A stretch of DNA of 64,000 nucleotides, from NCBI GenBank assembly GCA_964483325.1, contig CAZAAW010000002.1, positions 1-64,000 on the forward strand. Direction: 5' to 3'. This DNA comes from CAZAAW01 sp964483325. GTDB lineage: Bacteria > Pseudomonadota > Alphaproteobacteria > Rhizobiales > Kaistiaceae. Of the stretch, positions 1 to 8,306 are shown one piece after another (positions within the stretch are counted from its first letter, which is position 1; each line of letters begins with the position of its first letter). The notes beneath the pieces were generated by a model, which was not told the origin of the DNA, searched no databases, and saw nothing but the letters and a program-made list of their open reading frames with translations. A program made the translations under genes and the position numbers.

Positions 1-79
1 GCCAGTGAATCACCTACCAAAACTCTCCGGAATCACTTCCGTGCATGCCGTAGCCTTCCAGGAGAGGTGGAGCCGCTCC

Positions 80-406
80 TCAACCCTCGACGCTGATCTC
101 CGCGCTCTCTTCCGTCACCGTGCCGTCGTCGTCGACCCAGGTGAAGGTGAAGGTCCCGGATTCCTTGGCCGTGGCGAAGAACGACATGTAGGGGTTGGCC
201 GAGACGGCCGGCTGCAGCCGGGCGCGGAAGATTTCGACGCCGTTATAGGTGCAGGTGAAGTCGGTGATGATGTGCACCGGCACCAGCTGCTTGTCCTCGT
301 CGAGGCGAAAGCCGGTCTCCATCGGATGCTGGATCAGCGTCCTGATCTCGATGATCTCGCCGCGTTTGGCCGTGGCCGGGACGCGGATGCGCGGTTTCGC
401 CGCCAT
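80..406 (-). CDS. soxZ: Sulfur-oxidation carrier subunit SoxZ
   Basis: SoxZ pairs with SoxY to form the periplasmic carrier on which thiosulfate-derived sulfur is held while the other Sox enzymes process it. The 108-residue protein spans the whole family length, starting MAAKPRIRVP and containing TLIQHPMETGFR and an immunoglobulin-like beta-sandwich pattern (TFTFTWVDDDG near the end). It has no signal peptide, as is usual for SoxZ, which travels with SoxY. The ATG at 406 lies two bases after the soxY stop, so the two are translationally coupled. No other sox gene is visible before the window edge. Confidence 0.93.
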   Translation of the reverse strand: MAAKPRIRVPATAKRGEIIEIRTLIQHPMETGFRLDEDKQLVPVHIITDFTCTYNGVEIFRARLQPAVSANPYMSFFATAKESGTFTFTWVDDDGTVTEESAEISVEG

Positions 407-408
407 GG

Positions 409-888
409 TCAGCCGCCGCCCATCGACGGGAAGGTGATCATCGTCGGCTCGCAGGCGCCGACCGTGACGGTCACTTCCGTCTCGGCCATCCACACCGAGC
501 CGTCGGCCATCTCGGCATAGGCGAGGACGTTCTGCGTGCCGTTGAGGCGGATGCGGGTCGAGAACTCGGCTTTGCCGGCGCCCGCCGCGAAGAACACCTC
601 GATGACGCGTGGGCGTGGATTGCGCTCCGACATCACCAGGATGCGCCTGACGTAATCGACCTCGGTCATCGGGCTATCGACGCGCACCGTCATCGGCACG
701 CTGTTGCCGCTCTCGGCGAGCGGCGGCAGGTCGAGGAAAATCCGTCCGGGCGTTATGGCGCGGCCGCCGAAGGCGCTGTCGATGACGCCGCGCACGGCGA
801 ATTCATCGGCCCAGGAGAGGCGCGGCACTGCCACGGTAACGACGGCGAGCGCCATGCCGCGAAGGATATTGCGTCGCTGCAGAAGCAT
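409..888 (-). CDS. soxY: Sulfur-oxidation carrier subunit SoxY, atypical C-terminus
   Basis: SoxY carries the substrate sulfur chain on a cysteine of a flexible C-terminal arm. The N-terminus (QRRNILRGMALAVVTVAVPRLSWA) looks like a Tat signal peptide, the known export route for SoxY. The start was set at ATG 888 because this signal begins there; the open frame runs further upstream without homology. Classical SoxY ends in GGCGG. Here the aligned region reads TVGACEPTMITFPSMGGG, so Cys146 sits where the carrier cysteine belongs but is followed by 13 extra residues instead of two glycines. The frame is clean up to the soxZ start. It could be a SoxY variant with an altered arm rather than a classical thiosulfate carrier. 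Confidence 0.88.
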   Translation of the reverse strand: MLLQRRNILRGMALAVVTVAVPRLSWADEFAVRGVIDSAFGGRAITPGRIFLDLPPLAESGNSVPMTVRVDSPMTEVDYVRRILVMSERNPRPRVIEVFFAAGAGKAEFSTRIRLNGTQNVLAYAEMADGSVWMAETEVTVTVGACEPTMITFPSMGGG

Positions 889-961
889 CCGGACACCCCC
901 GAAGGCAAAGGTAGACCGCCGCACTTGCCGCCTCAAGGCACTTGCCGCCTCAAGGCGCCGG

Positions 962-2014
962 CTACCGCAGCGGCGCCGTCTCGAAGCGGATGCTGGCGCT
1001 GGTTCCGGCGCCGTCGGCGGCATAGTCGACATCGGTGCGGCCGAAACTGGCCGCCATGGCGCGGATGATGCGGCTGCCGAGACCGGTTCCCTGGATTTCC
1101 TCGTCGCCGCCGGTCCAGCCGATGCCGTCGTCGGACACCGTCAGCTGCGCCTCGTCGGCCCCGGTGCGCCGCACCTCGACGCGGATCTCGCCGCCGGCGC
1201 CTTCCGGATAAGCGTATTTGAAGGCGTTGGTGACGAGTTCGGTGACGATGACGCCGAGCGACACCGCCTTGTCGGTCGGCACCTGCAGCCGCTCCAGGCT
1301 GCGCCGCAGCAGGACGCCATGGGCATGGGGCTGCATCGACGTTTCCAGGTGGCCGAGGAGGCCGCCGAGATATTCGTCGATCTCCACCAGGCTGACATCG
1401 CTGGAGGTGTAGAGGCTCTTGTGGATCAGCGAGATGGCGAGGATGCGCGCCTGCGTCTCGGCCAGTGCGTCCTTTGCGGCCGGCTCGCTCACCAGCTTGG
1501 CCTGCAGGCTGACGAAGGAGGAGACCAGGCTGAGGCTGTTGGCGACGCGGTGATTGACCTCGCGCAGCAGCGCCTCGGCGCGGTCGCGCTCGGCCCGCAC
1601 CTCGCGCTCGGCGGCCGCCTTCTCCTCATGCAGGCGCCGCTTCTCCACCGCCTGCTCGATGGCGCTGGTGAGAAGGACGAAGAAATCGTCGCCGACCGTC
1701 TTGGGGACGAAATCGGCGGCGCCCGATTTCAGCGCCGCCACGGCGATGTCCATGTCGGCGGCGCCGGTGACATAGACCACCGCCGGGGCGTGCTCGACCG
1801 CCTTCAGCGCCTGCAGGACGTCGAGGCCGGTGCCGCTGGCGAGGTAATGGTCGAGCGCCACCACGTCGTAATTGCTGGCGCCGATGCACCGCATGGCGTC
1901 GTCGCCGGTGATGGCGTGCTCGACTTCATAGCCGCTCCGCCCCAGCGTTCTCTGCACCAGGCGGAAGAGAGCATCGTCGTCGTCGACATAAAGCAGACGG
2001 ATGGGCGGGCGCAT
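962..2014 (-). CDS. Response regulator-histidine kinase hybrid (REC + HisKA_2/HATPase)
   Basis: This soluble 350-residue protein has an N-terminal receiver domain (residues 5-125; LYVDDDD acidic pocket, likely phospho-acceptor Asp55 in VALDHY). A short coiled coil (125-150) leads into a HisKA_2-type dimerisation box with EVNHRVANSL (His155). The C-terminal ATPase domain shows N-box residues ELVTNAFKYA, a DDGIGW motif and GTGLGSRII. It lies 3 bp downstream of a single-domain regulator and completes a three-gene operon with a CHASE3 kinase. The receiver probably lets the upstream kinase control this second kinase. No DNA-binding output domain is present here or nearby. Confidence 0.9.
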   Translation of the reverse strand: MRPPIRLLYVDDDDALFRLVQRTLGRSGYEVEHAITGDDAMRCIGASNYDVVALDHYLASGTGLDVLQALKAVEHAPAVVYVTGAADMDIAVAALKSGAADFVPKTVGDDFFVLLTSAIEQAVEKRRLHEEKAAAEREVRAERDRAEALLREVNHRVANSLSLVSSFVSLQAKLVSEPAAKDALAETQARILAISLIHKSLYTSSDVSLVEIDEYLGGLLGHLETSMQPHAHGVLLRRSLERLQVPTDKAVSLGVIVTELVTNAFKYAYPEGAGGEIRVEVRRTGADEAQLTVSDDGIGWTGGDEEIQGTGLGSRIIRAMAASFGRTDVDYAADGAGTSASIRFETAPLR

Positions 2015-2017
2015 CGC

Positions 2018-2464
2018 TCAGTCGGTTTCCGGCACCTGGATGACGGAGAAGAACAGGCCGAGCTGCCGGATCGCGTTGGCGAAGCTGTCATAGTCGACCG
2101 GCTTGGTGATGTAGACATTGGCACCGAGATCGTAGCAGCGCTGGATCTCGCGGCTGTCGTCGGTGGTGGTGAGGACGACCACCGGCGAGCGCTTCAGATG
2201 CGGGTTGCCCTTGATCTTCTCCAGGATATCGACGCCGGTCATGTCCGGCAGGTTAAGGTCGAGAAGCACCAGCAGCTGGCACCGGGCGCGGATGGCGCCC
2301 GTTCCGTCCTCGCCCAACAGATAGGCCAGCGCCTCGGTGCCGTTGCTGAAGGGGATGATCTCGTTGTTCACCCCGGCGCGGCGCACATTGCGCTCGATCA
2401 GGCGGGCATGGCCCTCGTCGTCCTCGATCATGATGATCGTGACCGGTTTGATATCCTGGCTCAT
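2018..2464 (-). CDS. Single-domain response regulator (Rcp1-like)
   Basis: A 148-residue stand-alone receiver with no output domain. IMIEDDEGHA forms the acidic pocket, Asp69 in LLDLNLPD is the predicted phosphorylation site, TTT near 119 gives the conserved Thr, and Lys in YITKPVD is the switch lysine. Sequence style (RLIERNVRRAG, FSNGTEALAYL) matches the Rcp1 regulators that pair with phytochrome-like or CHASE-type kinases. It lies between a membrane CHASE3 kinase upstream and a receiver-kinase hybrid downstream, so it probably shuttles phosphate between them. The partner assignment is inferred from gene order. Confidence 0.92.
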   Translation of the reverse strand: MSQDIKPVTIIMIEDDEGHARLIERNVRRAGVNNEIIPFSNGTEALAYLLGEDGTGAIRARCQLLVLLDLNLPDMTGVDILEKIKGNPHLKRSPVVVLTTTDDSREIQRCYDLGANVYITKPVDYDSFANAIRQLGLFFSVIQVPETD

Positions 2465-2477
2465 CTGATGTCCTGAC

Positions 2478-3974
2478 TCACGCTGCTCGACTTCCCAGAA
2501 CCTGCTGCAGGTTGCGCGGCAGGCTGACCTTGAATGTCGTGCCCTGGCCGGGGGCCGAGGTCACGCTGATGTCGCCGCCGAGATTGCGGACGACGGTCCT
2601 AACGAAGGCAAGGCCGATCCCCTCGCCCGGCTGGTCCTGCGATCCCGAGCGGCGGAACAGCTCGAAGACACGCTCCAGATCCTGGGTGGCGATGCCGCGG
2701 CCATTGTCGGCGATTTCCACTACCACCCGGTTGCCGCTCTCGACATGGCCGCGCACCGTCAGCCGCAAGGGGCGGTCCGGGGCGCGGTACTTCACGGCAT
2801 TGTCGATCAGGTTGCCGAGGACCTGTTCCAGCGACAGCCTGTCGGAGACGATCGGCGGGATGGCGATCGACACGTCCACGGTGCCGTCCGCCTCCAGGAT
2901 CTGGTGCTGCACGGCGCCGGTTGCCGCCGACACCAAATCGGCGATGTTGACCGTTTCAGGGCGAAGGGTGCGGCGGCCCTCGCGCGACAGCCGCAGGATG
3001 GCGTTGATGAGGCCGTCCATCTTGCGGGTCGAGGAGCGGATGAAGCCGATCGATTCCGGCAGGCCGCGCGTCGCCGCCTCGTTCGCCTCGCGGGCGGCCT
3101 CGTCCTCGCTGCCTTCGGCGGCTTCGGCGAGAAAGGCCTGGATCGGCTTCAGGTCGTTCTCCAATTCGCTGGTGAAGCCCATGATGTTGACCAGCGGCGC
3201 CCGCAGGTCATGCGTGACGATATAGGCGAAACGCTGGATTTCCTCGTTGGCGCGGCCGAGATCGACGGTCCGCTCGCGCACCCGCTCTTCCAGGCTGGCA
3301 TTGGCGGCGGCAACCTCGTCGCGCGCCCGGTTGATCTCGCGCGCATAGCGCAGCACCGTGAAGGCGGCGCCGGCGATGACGAGGACGATGACGATGCCGC
3401 CGACGATCGATACCCAGCGCAGCGCCCGGGCATTGGCGCGCTGCACCGTCACGCCGTCGCTGACGCGCTCGTCGGCCGACCGGATGATGGTCGACAGGAA
3501 GAGGCGCGCCTCCTCCATCAGGTCCTTGCCTTCGTCGGTATTGATGATGGCGAGCGCCTCGGCGTCGTGGCCTTCACGCTTCAGCGTGATGGTCCGGTCC
3601 ATTTCGGCGAGCTTCAGGTCGATGGCCTGCTTGAGCCGCGCCACCGCGCCGGCGGTTTCCGGATAGGCCTCCAGGTTCGCCTTCAGGGCCTCGTAGCGCG
3701 GCGTGATCACCGGCACGGCGAGGTTGTAGGGCGCCAGGTATTCCTCGCGCCCGGTGAGCAGGAAGCCGCGCTGGCTGGCCTCGGCGTCCTGCAGGGCGCC
3801 GCGCAGGTCGATCGCCGCGGCGCGGCTGTCGCGCGCCTCGGAGATCGCGTCGAAAAAGGTGCTGCTGCGCTCGCCGAGCCAGATCGTCATGGCGACGATC
3901 CCGACGAGGACGACGAAGCCCGCCAGGATCAGCGCCAGGGTCGTTCCGATGAAGAAGCGATTGGTAATCGGCAT
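2478..3974 (-). CDS. Membrane sensor histidine kinase with CHASE3 domain
   Basis: A 498-residue sensor kinase. A transmembrane helix (residues 9-32) is followed by a periplasmic CHASE3 region (about 35-180, with the typical QRGFLLTGREEYL), a second membrane helix (187-208), a coiled coil, the HisKA box FAYIVTHDLRAPL (His255) and a HATPase domain (NLIDNAVKY, DNGRGI, GEGIGLAF). It is the first gene of the three-gene signalling operon and is likely the sensory input. The ligand is unknown. The upstream intergenic sequence is AT-rich and divergent from a lipoprotein gene. Confidence 0.93.
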   Translation of the reverse strand: MPITNRFFIGTTLALILAGFVVLVGIVAMTIWLGERSSTFFDAISEARDSRAAAIDLRGALQDAEASQRGFLLTGREEYLAPYNLAVPVITPRYEALKANLEAYPETAGAVARLKQAIDLKLAEMDRTITLKREGHDAEALAIINTDEGKDLMEEARLFLSTIIRSADERVSDGVTVQRANARALRWVSIVGGIVIVLVIAGAAFTVLRYAREINRARDEVAAANASLEERVRERTVDLGRANEEIQRFAYIVTHDLRAPLVNIMGFTSELENDLKPIQAFLAEAAEGSEDEAAREANEAATRGLPESIGFIRSSTRKMDGLINAILRLSREGRRTLRPETVNIADLVSAATGAVQHQILEADGTVDVSIAIPPIVSDRLSLEQVLGNLIDNAVKYRAPDRPLRLTVRGHVESGNRVVVEIADNGRGIATQDLERVFELFRRSGSQDQPGEGIGLAFVRTVVRNLGGDISVTSAPGQGTTFKVSLPRNLQQVLGSRAA

Positions 3975-4194
3975 GACGGACCTCTGCGATGCTCATGCCT
4001 GATTTCCGGCAGCGTGGCGGTACGATTGCATACGATTGCGGTCGGCGGGGAGGGAATTTTCGCCCGTGACGCATTGGCATCCGACAACCCACGCTAAGCG
4101 ATCTTTGTTGATTACGATTTGCAATTGAGCTTTTATAAAATTGGGCAGCGGTGGGCTCAACGAAGGAGAAATCAAAAACAGGAAGGGCTACAGA

Positions 4195-4560
4195 ATGAAA
4201 TGGGGTTGGGGCTTGATGACTTGCGCTGCTTTGCTGTCGGCTTGCGCCAGTAAACCAGCGGATATTGCGCCGTCGTATATCTCTCCGACAATGTATCAAA
4301 ACTTCAGCTGCGCGCAGATTGCGCAGGAAGCACAGATGGTCTCGGCCAGGGCCACGCAAATGGCGGGGGCGCAGGAGCAGCAGCGCAGCAGGGATGCCGC
4401 GGCCACAGCTGTCGCCGTCATCATCTTCTGGCCTGCGCTGTTCGCCGTGCGGGGCGATAATCAGACCGCCGCCGAGCTTGCCTCGCTCAAGGGGCAGATG
4501 ATTGCGCTCGAGCAGGCCTCCATAGCCAAGCACTGCGAGATATCATTCCAAAGGCAATAG
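4195..4560 (+). CDS. Small alanine-rich lipoprotein
   Basis: A 121-residue predicted lipoprotein. The ATG at 4195 places a short charged N-terminus (MKWGWG) before a hydrophobic stretch and the lipobox LLSACAS. The mature part contains SPTMYQNFSCAQIAQEA, a helix of 50-60 residues, a short hydrophobic segment (AVAVIIFWPALFAV) and a second Cys pair member near the C-terminus (AKHCEI). I recognise the general type from alphaproteobacterial genomes but know no function. The gene and its upstream region are visibly less GC-rich than their neighbours, and it stands alone between divergent and convergent genes, which may point to acquisition. Confidence 0.75.
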   Translation: MKWGWGLMTCAALLSACASKPADIAPSYISPTMYQNFSCAQIAQEAQMVSARATQMAGAQEQQRSRDAAATAVAVIIFWPALFAVRGDNQTAAELASLKGQMIALEQASIAKHCEISFQRQ

Positions 4561-4572
4561 CCTAAGCGACCT

Positions 4573-4615
4573 GGGCGGCGCGTACGTCCGGTTCAACCGG
4601 AAGGACGCGCCGCCC
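4573..4615. terminator. Bidirectional hairpin terminator
   Basis: A 21-bp inverted repeat with two mismatches (arms 4573-4593 and 4595-4615, outer GGGCGGCGCGT) lies between the converging lipoprotein gene and the 54-residue ORF. There is no long T-run on either strand, so termination in both directions is inferred from position and stem strength. Confidence 0.65.
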
Positions 4616-4630
4616 AACAAGTTCTCCGTC

Positions 4631-4795
4631 TTAGCGGCCGGGCTTCGGATTGCGCGGCTCCCGGGCGGGGCGCAGCTTCGTCTTGCCGGCGGGGCCGTAG
4701 CCGGCGCCGGGCTTCTTCACTGCCTTGCGGAGGATCTCGTCGCGGCGCGCCTTGGCGGCCTCGTCCGCATCCGCGGGTTTGTCCTTGTCGGCCAT
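4631..4795 (-). CDS. Small basic hypothetical protein, 54 residues
   Basis: Read from ATG 4795 to TAA 4631, this frame gives a 54-residue protein starting MADKDKPADADEAAKARRDE, followed by a Lys/Pro/Gly-rich tail (KKPGAGYGPAGKTKLRP) and ending in RNPKPGR. An acidic, helical first half and a basic, disordered second half are typical of small alphaproteobacterial proteins of unknown function. It is divergent from the helicase gene (140 bp between starts) and is followed by a strong hairpin, which supports a real transcription unit. Function unknown; translation should be confirmed by conservation. Confidence 0.6.
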   Translation of the reverse strand: MADKDKPADADEAAKARRDEILRKAVKKPGAGYGPAGKTKLRPAREPRNPKPGR

Positions 4796-4935
4796 GGTGT
4801 CGGCATTCCTGTTCCTGTGCAGCGCCTCCTATCGCATTGGCCGCCGGTGCCGGCAAACTGCGTGGACGCGTTGGTTGCGAACAAAACGGGAAATGTGGTC
4901 TGCCTTGCGGCGCAGAAGAGGGATGCGATTCGCGG

Positions 4936-6978
4936 ATGCGGACGACGGAGACCGGCTGGCTCGACAGGCTCAATCCCGAGCAGCGGATGGCTGTCACGCA
5001 TGGCGCCGAGCCGCTGCTGATCATCGCCGGCGCCGGCTCGGGCAAGACCAATACGCTGGCGCACCGTGTCGCCTGGCTGGTGCTGGGCGGCGCCGACCCG
5101 ACCCGCATCCTGCTCCTGACCTTCAGCCGCCGCGCCGCTACCGAGATGACGCAGCGGGTGGAGCGCATCGGCGCGCTGGCGATGGCCGGCGCCGGCGCCG
5201 CGGCGGCGCTTGCCTGGGCCGGTACCTTCCATGCCGTCGGCGCCCGGCTGCTGCGCGACTATGCCGAGGCGATCGGCCTGCCGTCCGGCTTCACCATCCT
5301 CGACCGCGAGGATTCGGCCGACCTCATGAACATCGTCCGGCACGAGCTGGGCTTCTCGCGCCACGAAGAGCGCTTCCCGACCAAGGGCACCTGCCTCGCC
5401 ATCTATTCGCGCGCCGTCAATGCCGAGCTGCCGCTGGCCGAGGTGCTGCGCGGCGCCTTCCCGTGGTGCGCGGCGCTGGAGCCGCAGCTGCGCGATCTCT
5501 TCGCCGCCTATGTCGAGGCCAAGCAGGCGCAGGCAGTGCTCGACTACGACGATCTCCTGCTCTACTGGGCGCAGATCATGGCCGAGCCGGCGCTCGGCGC
5601 CGACATTGCCGGCCGCTTCGACCATGTCCTGGTCGACGAATACCAGGACACCAACCGCCTGCAGGCGTCGATCCTCTTGGCGCTGCGGCCCGGCGGGCAC
5701 GGCCTGACCGTGGTCGGCGACGACGCCCAGTCGATCTATTCCTTCCGCTCGGCGACGGTGCGCAACATCCTCGACTTTCCCGCCGCCTTCGATCCGCCGG
5801 CGGCGATCGTGACGCTCGACCGCAATTATCGCTCGACGCAGCCGATCCTGTCGGCCGCCAATGCCGTCATCGGCCTTGCCGCCGAGCGCTTCACCAAGAA
5901 TTTGCGCTCCGAGCGCCCCTCGACCGACCTGCCGGAACTGCTGACGGTGCGTGACGAGGCGGAGCAGGCGCGCTGCGTCGTGGAGCATGTGCTGGCGCAT
6001 CGCGAGGCCGGCCTGTCGCTCAAGGCGCAGGCGGCGCTGTTCCGTGCCTCGCATCACAGCGCCCTCCTGGAGCTGGAGCTGACGCGACGCAACATCCCGT
6101 TCGTGAAGTTCGGCGGCCTCAAGTTTCTCGAGGCGGCGCATGTCAAGGACATGCTCGCCGGGCTGCGCTTCATCGAGAATCCGCGCGACCGCATCGCCGG
6201 CTTCCGCCTGCTGCAGCTTCTGCCCGGCATCGGCCCGGCGACCGCCGGGCGGTTCCTCGACGAGGTCGCGGTAGCGGCCGACCCTGTGGCTTCCGTCGAC
6301 GGTTTCGCGCCGCCGGCGCGGGCCGAGGGCGACTGGCTCCGCTTCCGCGAGCTTTTCCGCAATGTGCGCGACGCAGCGGCCTGGCCCGGCGAACTGGAGC
6401 TGCTGCGCCGCTGGTATGAGCCGCACCTGGAGCGTCTTTACGACGATGCGGCGGTGCGGAGCGCCGATCTCGACCAGCTGGCGCAGATTGCCGCCGCCTG
6501 CCCGTCGCGCCAGCGCTTCCTCACCGACCTGACGCTCGATCCGCCCGACGCCAGCAGCGGCGAATCCGGCGTGCCGCATCGCGACGAGGACTATTTCATC
6601 CTGTCGACTATCCATTCCGCCAAGGGGCAGGAGTGGAACGCCGTCTACATTCTCAACGGCGTCGACGGCTGCATTCCCTCCGATCTCGGCACCGACACCG
6701 CCGAGGAGCTGGAGGAGGAGCGGCGCCTCCTCTATGTCGCCATGACCCGGGCGCGCGATCACCTCGCCGTCCTGCTGCCGCAGCGCTTCTATCCGCGCCA
6801 GCAGCCGGAGCGCGGCGACCGCCATGTCTATGCGGCCCGCACCCGCTTCATTCCGCAGGCGCTCATGCCGCTGTTCCGCGCCGCGTTCTGGCCGCCGGTC
6901 AACGGCGCCCGGCCGCCGCCGCGCGGGCCCATTGCGCCGGTCGATATCGGCGCCCGCATGCGCGCCATGTGGCGCTGA
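4936..6978 (+). CDS. UvrD/Rep-family ATP-dependent DNA helicase
   Basis: A superfamily 1A 3'-5' helicase of 680 residues. The ATG at 4936 gives MRTTETGWLDRLNPEQRMAV, a standard Q-motif start; the frame continues upstream without homology. Visible motifs are Walker A AGAGSGKT (31-38), TFSRRAA (Ia), DYDDLL, the Walker B DEYQDTN, GDDAQSIYSFR (III), YRST (IV), STIHSAKGQEW (V) and LLYVAMTRARD (VI). The family unwinds DNA in nucleotide excision and mismatch repair and at stalled forks. It is somewhat shorter than E. coli UvrD, and the C-terminal Tudor-like tail is absent. Choosing between UvrD, Rep and PcrA is not possible from sequence reading alone. Confidence 0.9.
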   Translation: MRTTETGWLDRLNPEQRMAVTHGAEPLLIIAGAGSGKTNTLAHRVAWLVLGGADPTRILLLTFSRRAATEMTQRVERIGALAMAGAGAAAALAWAGTFHAVGARLLRDYAEAIGLPSGFTILDREDSADLMNIVRHELGFSRHEERFPTKGTCLAIYSRAVNAELPLAEVLRGAFPWCAALEPQLRDLFAAYVEAKQAQAVLDYDDLLLYWAQIMAEPALGADIAGRFDHVLVDEYQDTNRLQASILLALRPGGHGLTVVGDDAQSIYSFRSATVRNILDFPAAFDPPAAIVTLDRNYRSTQPILSAANAVIGLAAERFTKNLRSERPSTDLPELLTVRDEAEQARCVVEHVLAHREAGLSLKAQAALFRASHHSALLELELTRRNIPFVKFGGLKFLEAAHVKDMLAGLRFIENPRDRIAGFRLLQLLPGIGPATAGRFLDEVAVAADPVASVDGFAPPARAEGDWLRFRELFRNVRDAAAWPGELELLRRWYEPHLERLYDDAAVRSADLDQLAQIAAACPSRQRFLTDLTLDPPDASSGESGVPHRDEDYFILSTIHSAKGQEWNAVYILNGVDGCIPSDLGTDTAEELEEERRLLYVAMTRARDHLAVLLPQRFYPRQQPERGDRHVYAARTRFIPQALMPLFRAAFWPPVNGARPPPRGPIAPVDIGARMRAMWR

Positions 6979-6989
6979 TGCGGCGCTAA

Positions 6990-7065
6990 GGCAGGCGAAG
7001 CGTCGACAAAGCCGTCTAACCCGGCCACATGGCTGGCCTGCGCCACCGGCGTGGCTTTGCCTGCC
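6990..7065. repeat. Inverted repeat between helicase and sucC
   Basis: Arms GGCAGGCGAAGC (6990-7001) and GCTTTGCCTGCC (7054-7065) pair at 11 of 12 positions. A smaller GGCCA/TGGCC stem lies inside. It could end helicase transcription or form part of the sucC leader; there is no T-run. Confidence 0.4.
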
Positions 7066-7106
7066 CTGCATGATAGGGTCCCGGCCCAGCTTTGCTGGGA
7101 GAGGAC

Positions 7107-8306
7107 ATGAACCTCCACGAATATCAGGCGAAGGCGCTGCTGGCCGGTTTCGGCGTGCCGGTGCCGCGCGGCGAAGTGGCGGAAACGCCGGAGGCGGCGG
7201 CAGAGGCGGCCGCGTCGCTTGGCGGCACCGTTGCCGTCAAGGCGCAGATCCATGCCGGCGGGCGCGGCAAGGGCCGTTTCCTCGAGCCGGAGGCTGGCGC
7301 CGGCGGCGGCATCCGCCTTGCCCACTCGCCCCAGGAAGCGTCCGCAGCCGCTGCCGCCATGCTCGGCCATACGCTGGTGACGAAGCAGACCGGCCAGGCC
7401 GGACGGCGCATCCGGCAGGTCTATCTGGAGGAAGGCTCGGCCATCGCCAGCGAGGCCTATCTGTCGCTGCTGGTCGACCGCGCCGCCGGCGCCGTCAGCT
7501 TCGTCGTCTCGACGGCCGGCGGCATGGATGTCGAGGAGGTGGCGGCGACGGCGCCGGAGAAGATCCGCACCATCGCCGTCGACGCGGCGACCGGCTACAT
7601 GCCGCATCACGGCCGGGTCCTGGCGCAGGCGCTGGGCCTCACCGGCGATCTCGCCAAACAGGCCGACAGCCTCGGCCGCGGCCTCCACGCCGCCTTCACC
7701 GCCAGCGACCTGACGCTGCTGGAGATCAATCCGCTGGCGGTGACCGAGGCTGGCCGGCTGGTCTGCCTCGACGCCAAGGTGGGCCTCGACGACAACGCCC
7801 TCTTCCGCCATCCCGAGCTCGCCGCCCTGCGCGACCAGAGCGAGGAGGACGGCCGCGAGATCGAGGCGTCGCGGCACGACCTTGCCTATATCGCCCTGGA
7901 CGGCACGATCGGCTGCATGGTCAACGGCGCCGGTCTCGCCATGGCGACGATGGACATCATCAAGCTCTATGGCGAAGAGCCGGCTAACTTTCTCGATGTT
8001 GGCGGTGGCGCGCCGAAGGAGAAGGTGACGGCGGCCTTCAAGATCATCACCGCCGATCCGCGGGTGCGCGGCATCCTGGTCAATATCTTCGGCGGCATCA
8101 TGCGCTGCGATATCGTCGCCGAAGGGGTCGTTGCCGCCGTGAAGGAAGTGGGGCTGCGGGTGCCGCTGGTGGTGCGCCTGGAAGGCACCAATGTCGCGCT
8201 CGGCAAGGAGATCCTCGCCCGTTCCGGCCTGGCGATCATTCCCGCCGACGACCTCGACGATGCGGCGCAGAAGGTCGTCGCGGCGGTGAAGGAGCGCGCC
8301 GCATGA
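7107..8306 (+). CDS. sucC: Succinate-CoA ligase (ADP-forming) beta subunit
   Basis: The beta subunit of succinyl-CoA synthetase converts succinyl-CoA to succinate with formation of ATP (or GTP) in the TCA cycle. The start ATG 7107 follows GGGAGAGG and yields MNLHEYQAKALL, the family signature. The N-terminal ATP-grasp fold carries KAQIHAGGRGKGRF. The C-terminal half has LEINPLAV, NGAGLAMATMDIIKLYGEEPANFLDVGG and VNIFGGIMRCD. At 399 residues it has the usual length. It opens the operon that continues through lpd. Its TGA overlaps the ATG of a secreted-protein gene that separates it from sucD. Confidence 0.97.
   Translation: MNLHEYQAKALLAGFGVPVPRGEVAETPEAAAEAAASLGGTVAVKAQIHAGGRGKGRFLEPEAGAGGGIRLAHSPQEASAAAAAMLGHTLVTKQTGQAGRRIRQVYLEEGSAIASEAYLSLLVDRAAGAVSFVVSTAGGMDVEEVAATAPEKIRTIAVDAATGYMPHHGRVLAQALGLTGDLAKQADSLGRGLHAAFTASDLTLLEINPLAVTEAGRLVCLDAKVGLDDNALFRHPELAALRDQSEEDGREIEASRHDLAYIALDGTIGCMVNGAGLAMATMDIIKLYGEEPANFLDVGGGAPKEKVTAAFKIITADPRVRGILVNIFGGIMRCDIVAEGVVAAVKEVGLRVPLVVRLEGTNVALGKEILARSGLAIIPADDLDDAAQKVVAAVKERAA

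Noticed and set aside
1..79. Start of another sox gene after soxZ
   Set aside because: The only ATG on the minus strand here is followed by a stop after ten codons; nothing supports a gene.
409..460. Frameshift near the soxY stop that would restore GGCGG
   Set aside because: The sequence after the cysteine contains no alternative-frame GGCGG, and soxZ starts normally two bases after the stop.
704..2476. Open frame of 590 codons on the plus strand
   Set aside because: Antisense to the signalling genes, low complexity, no motif.
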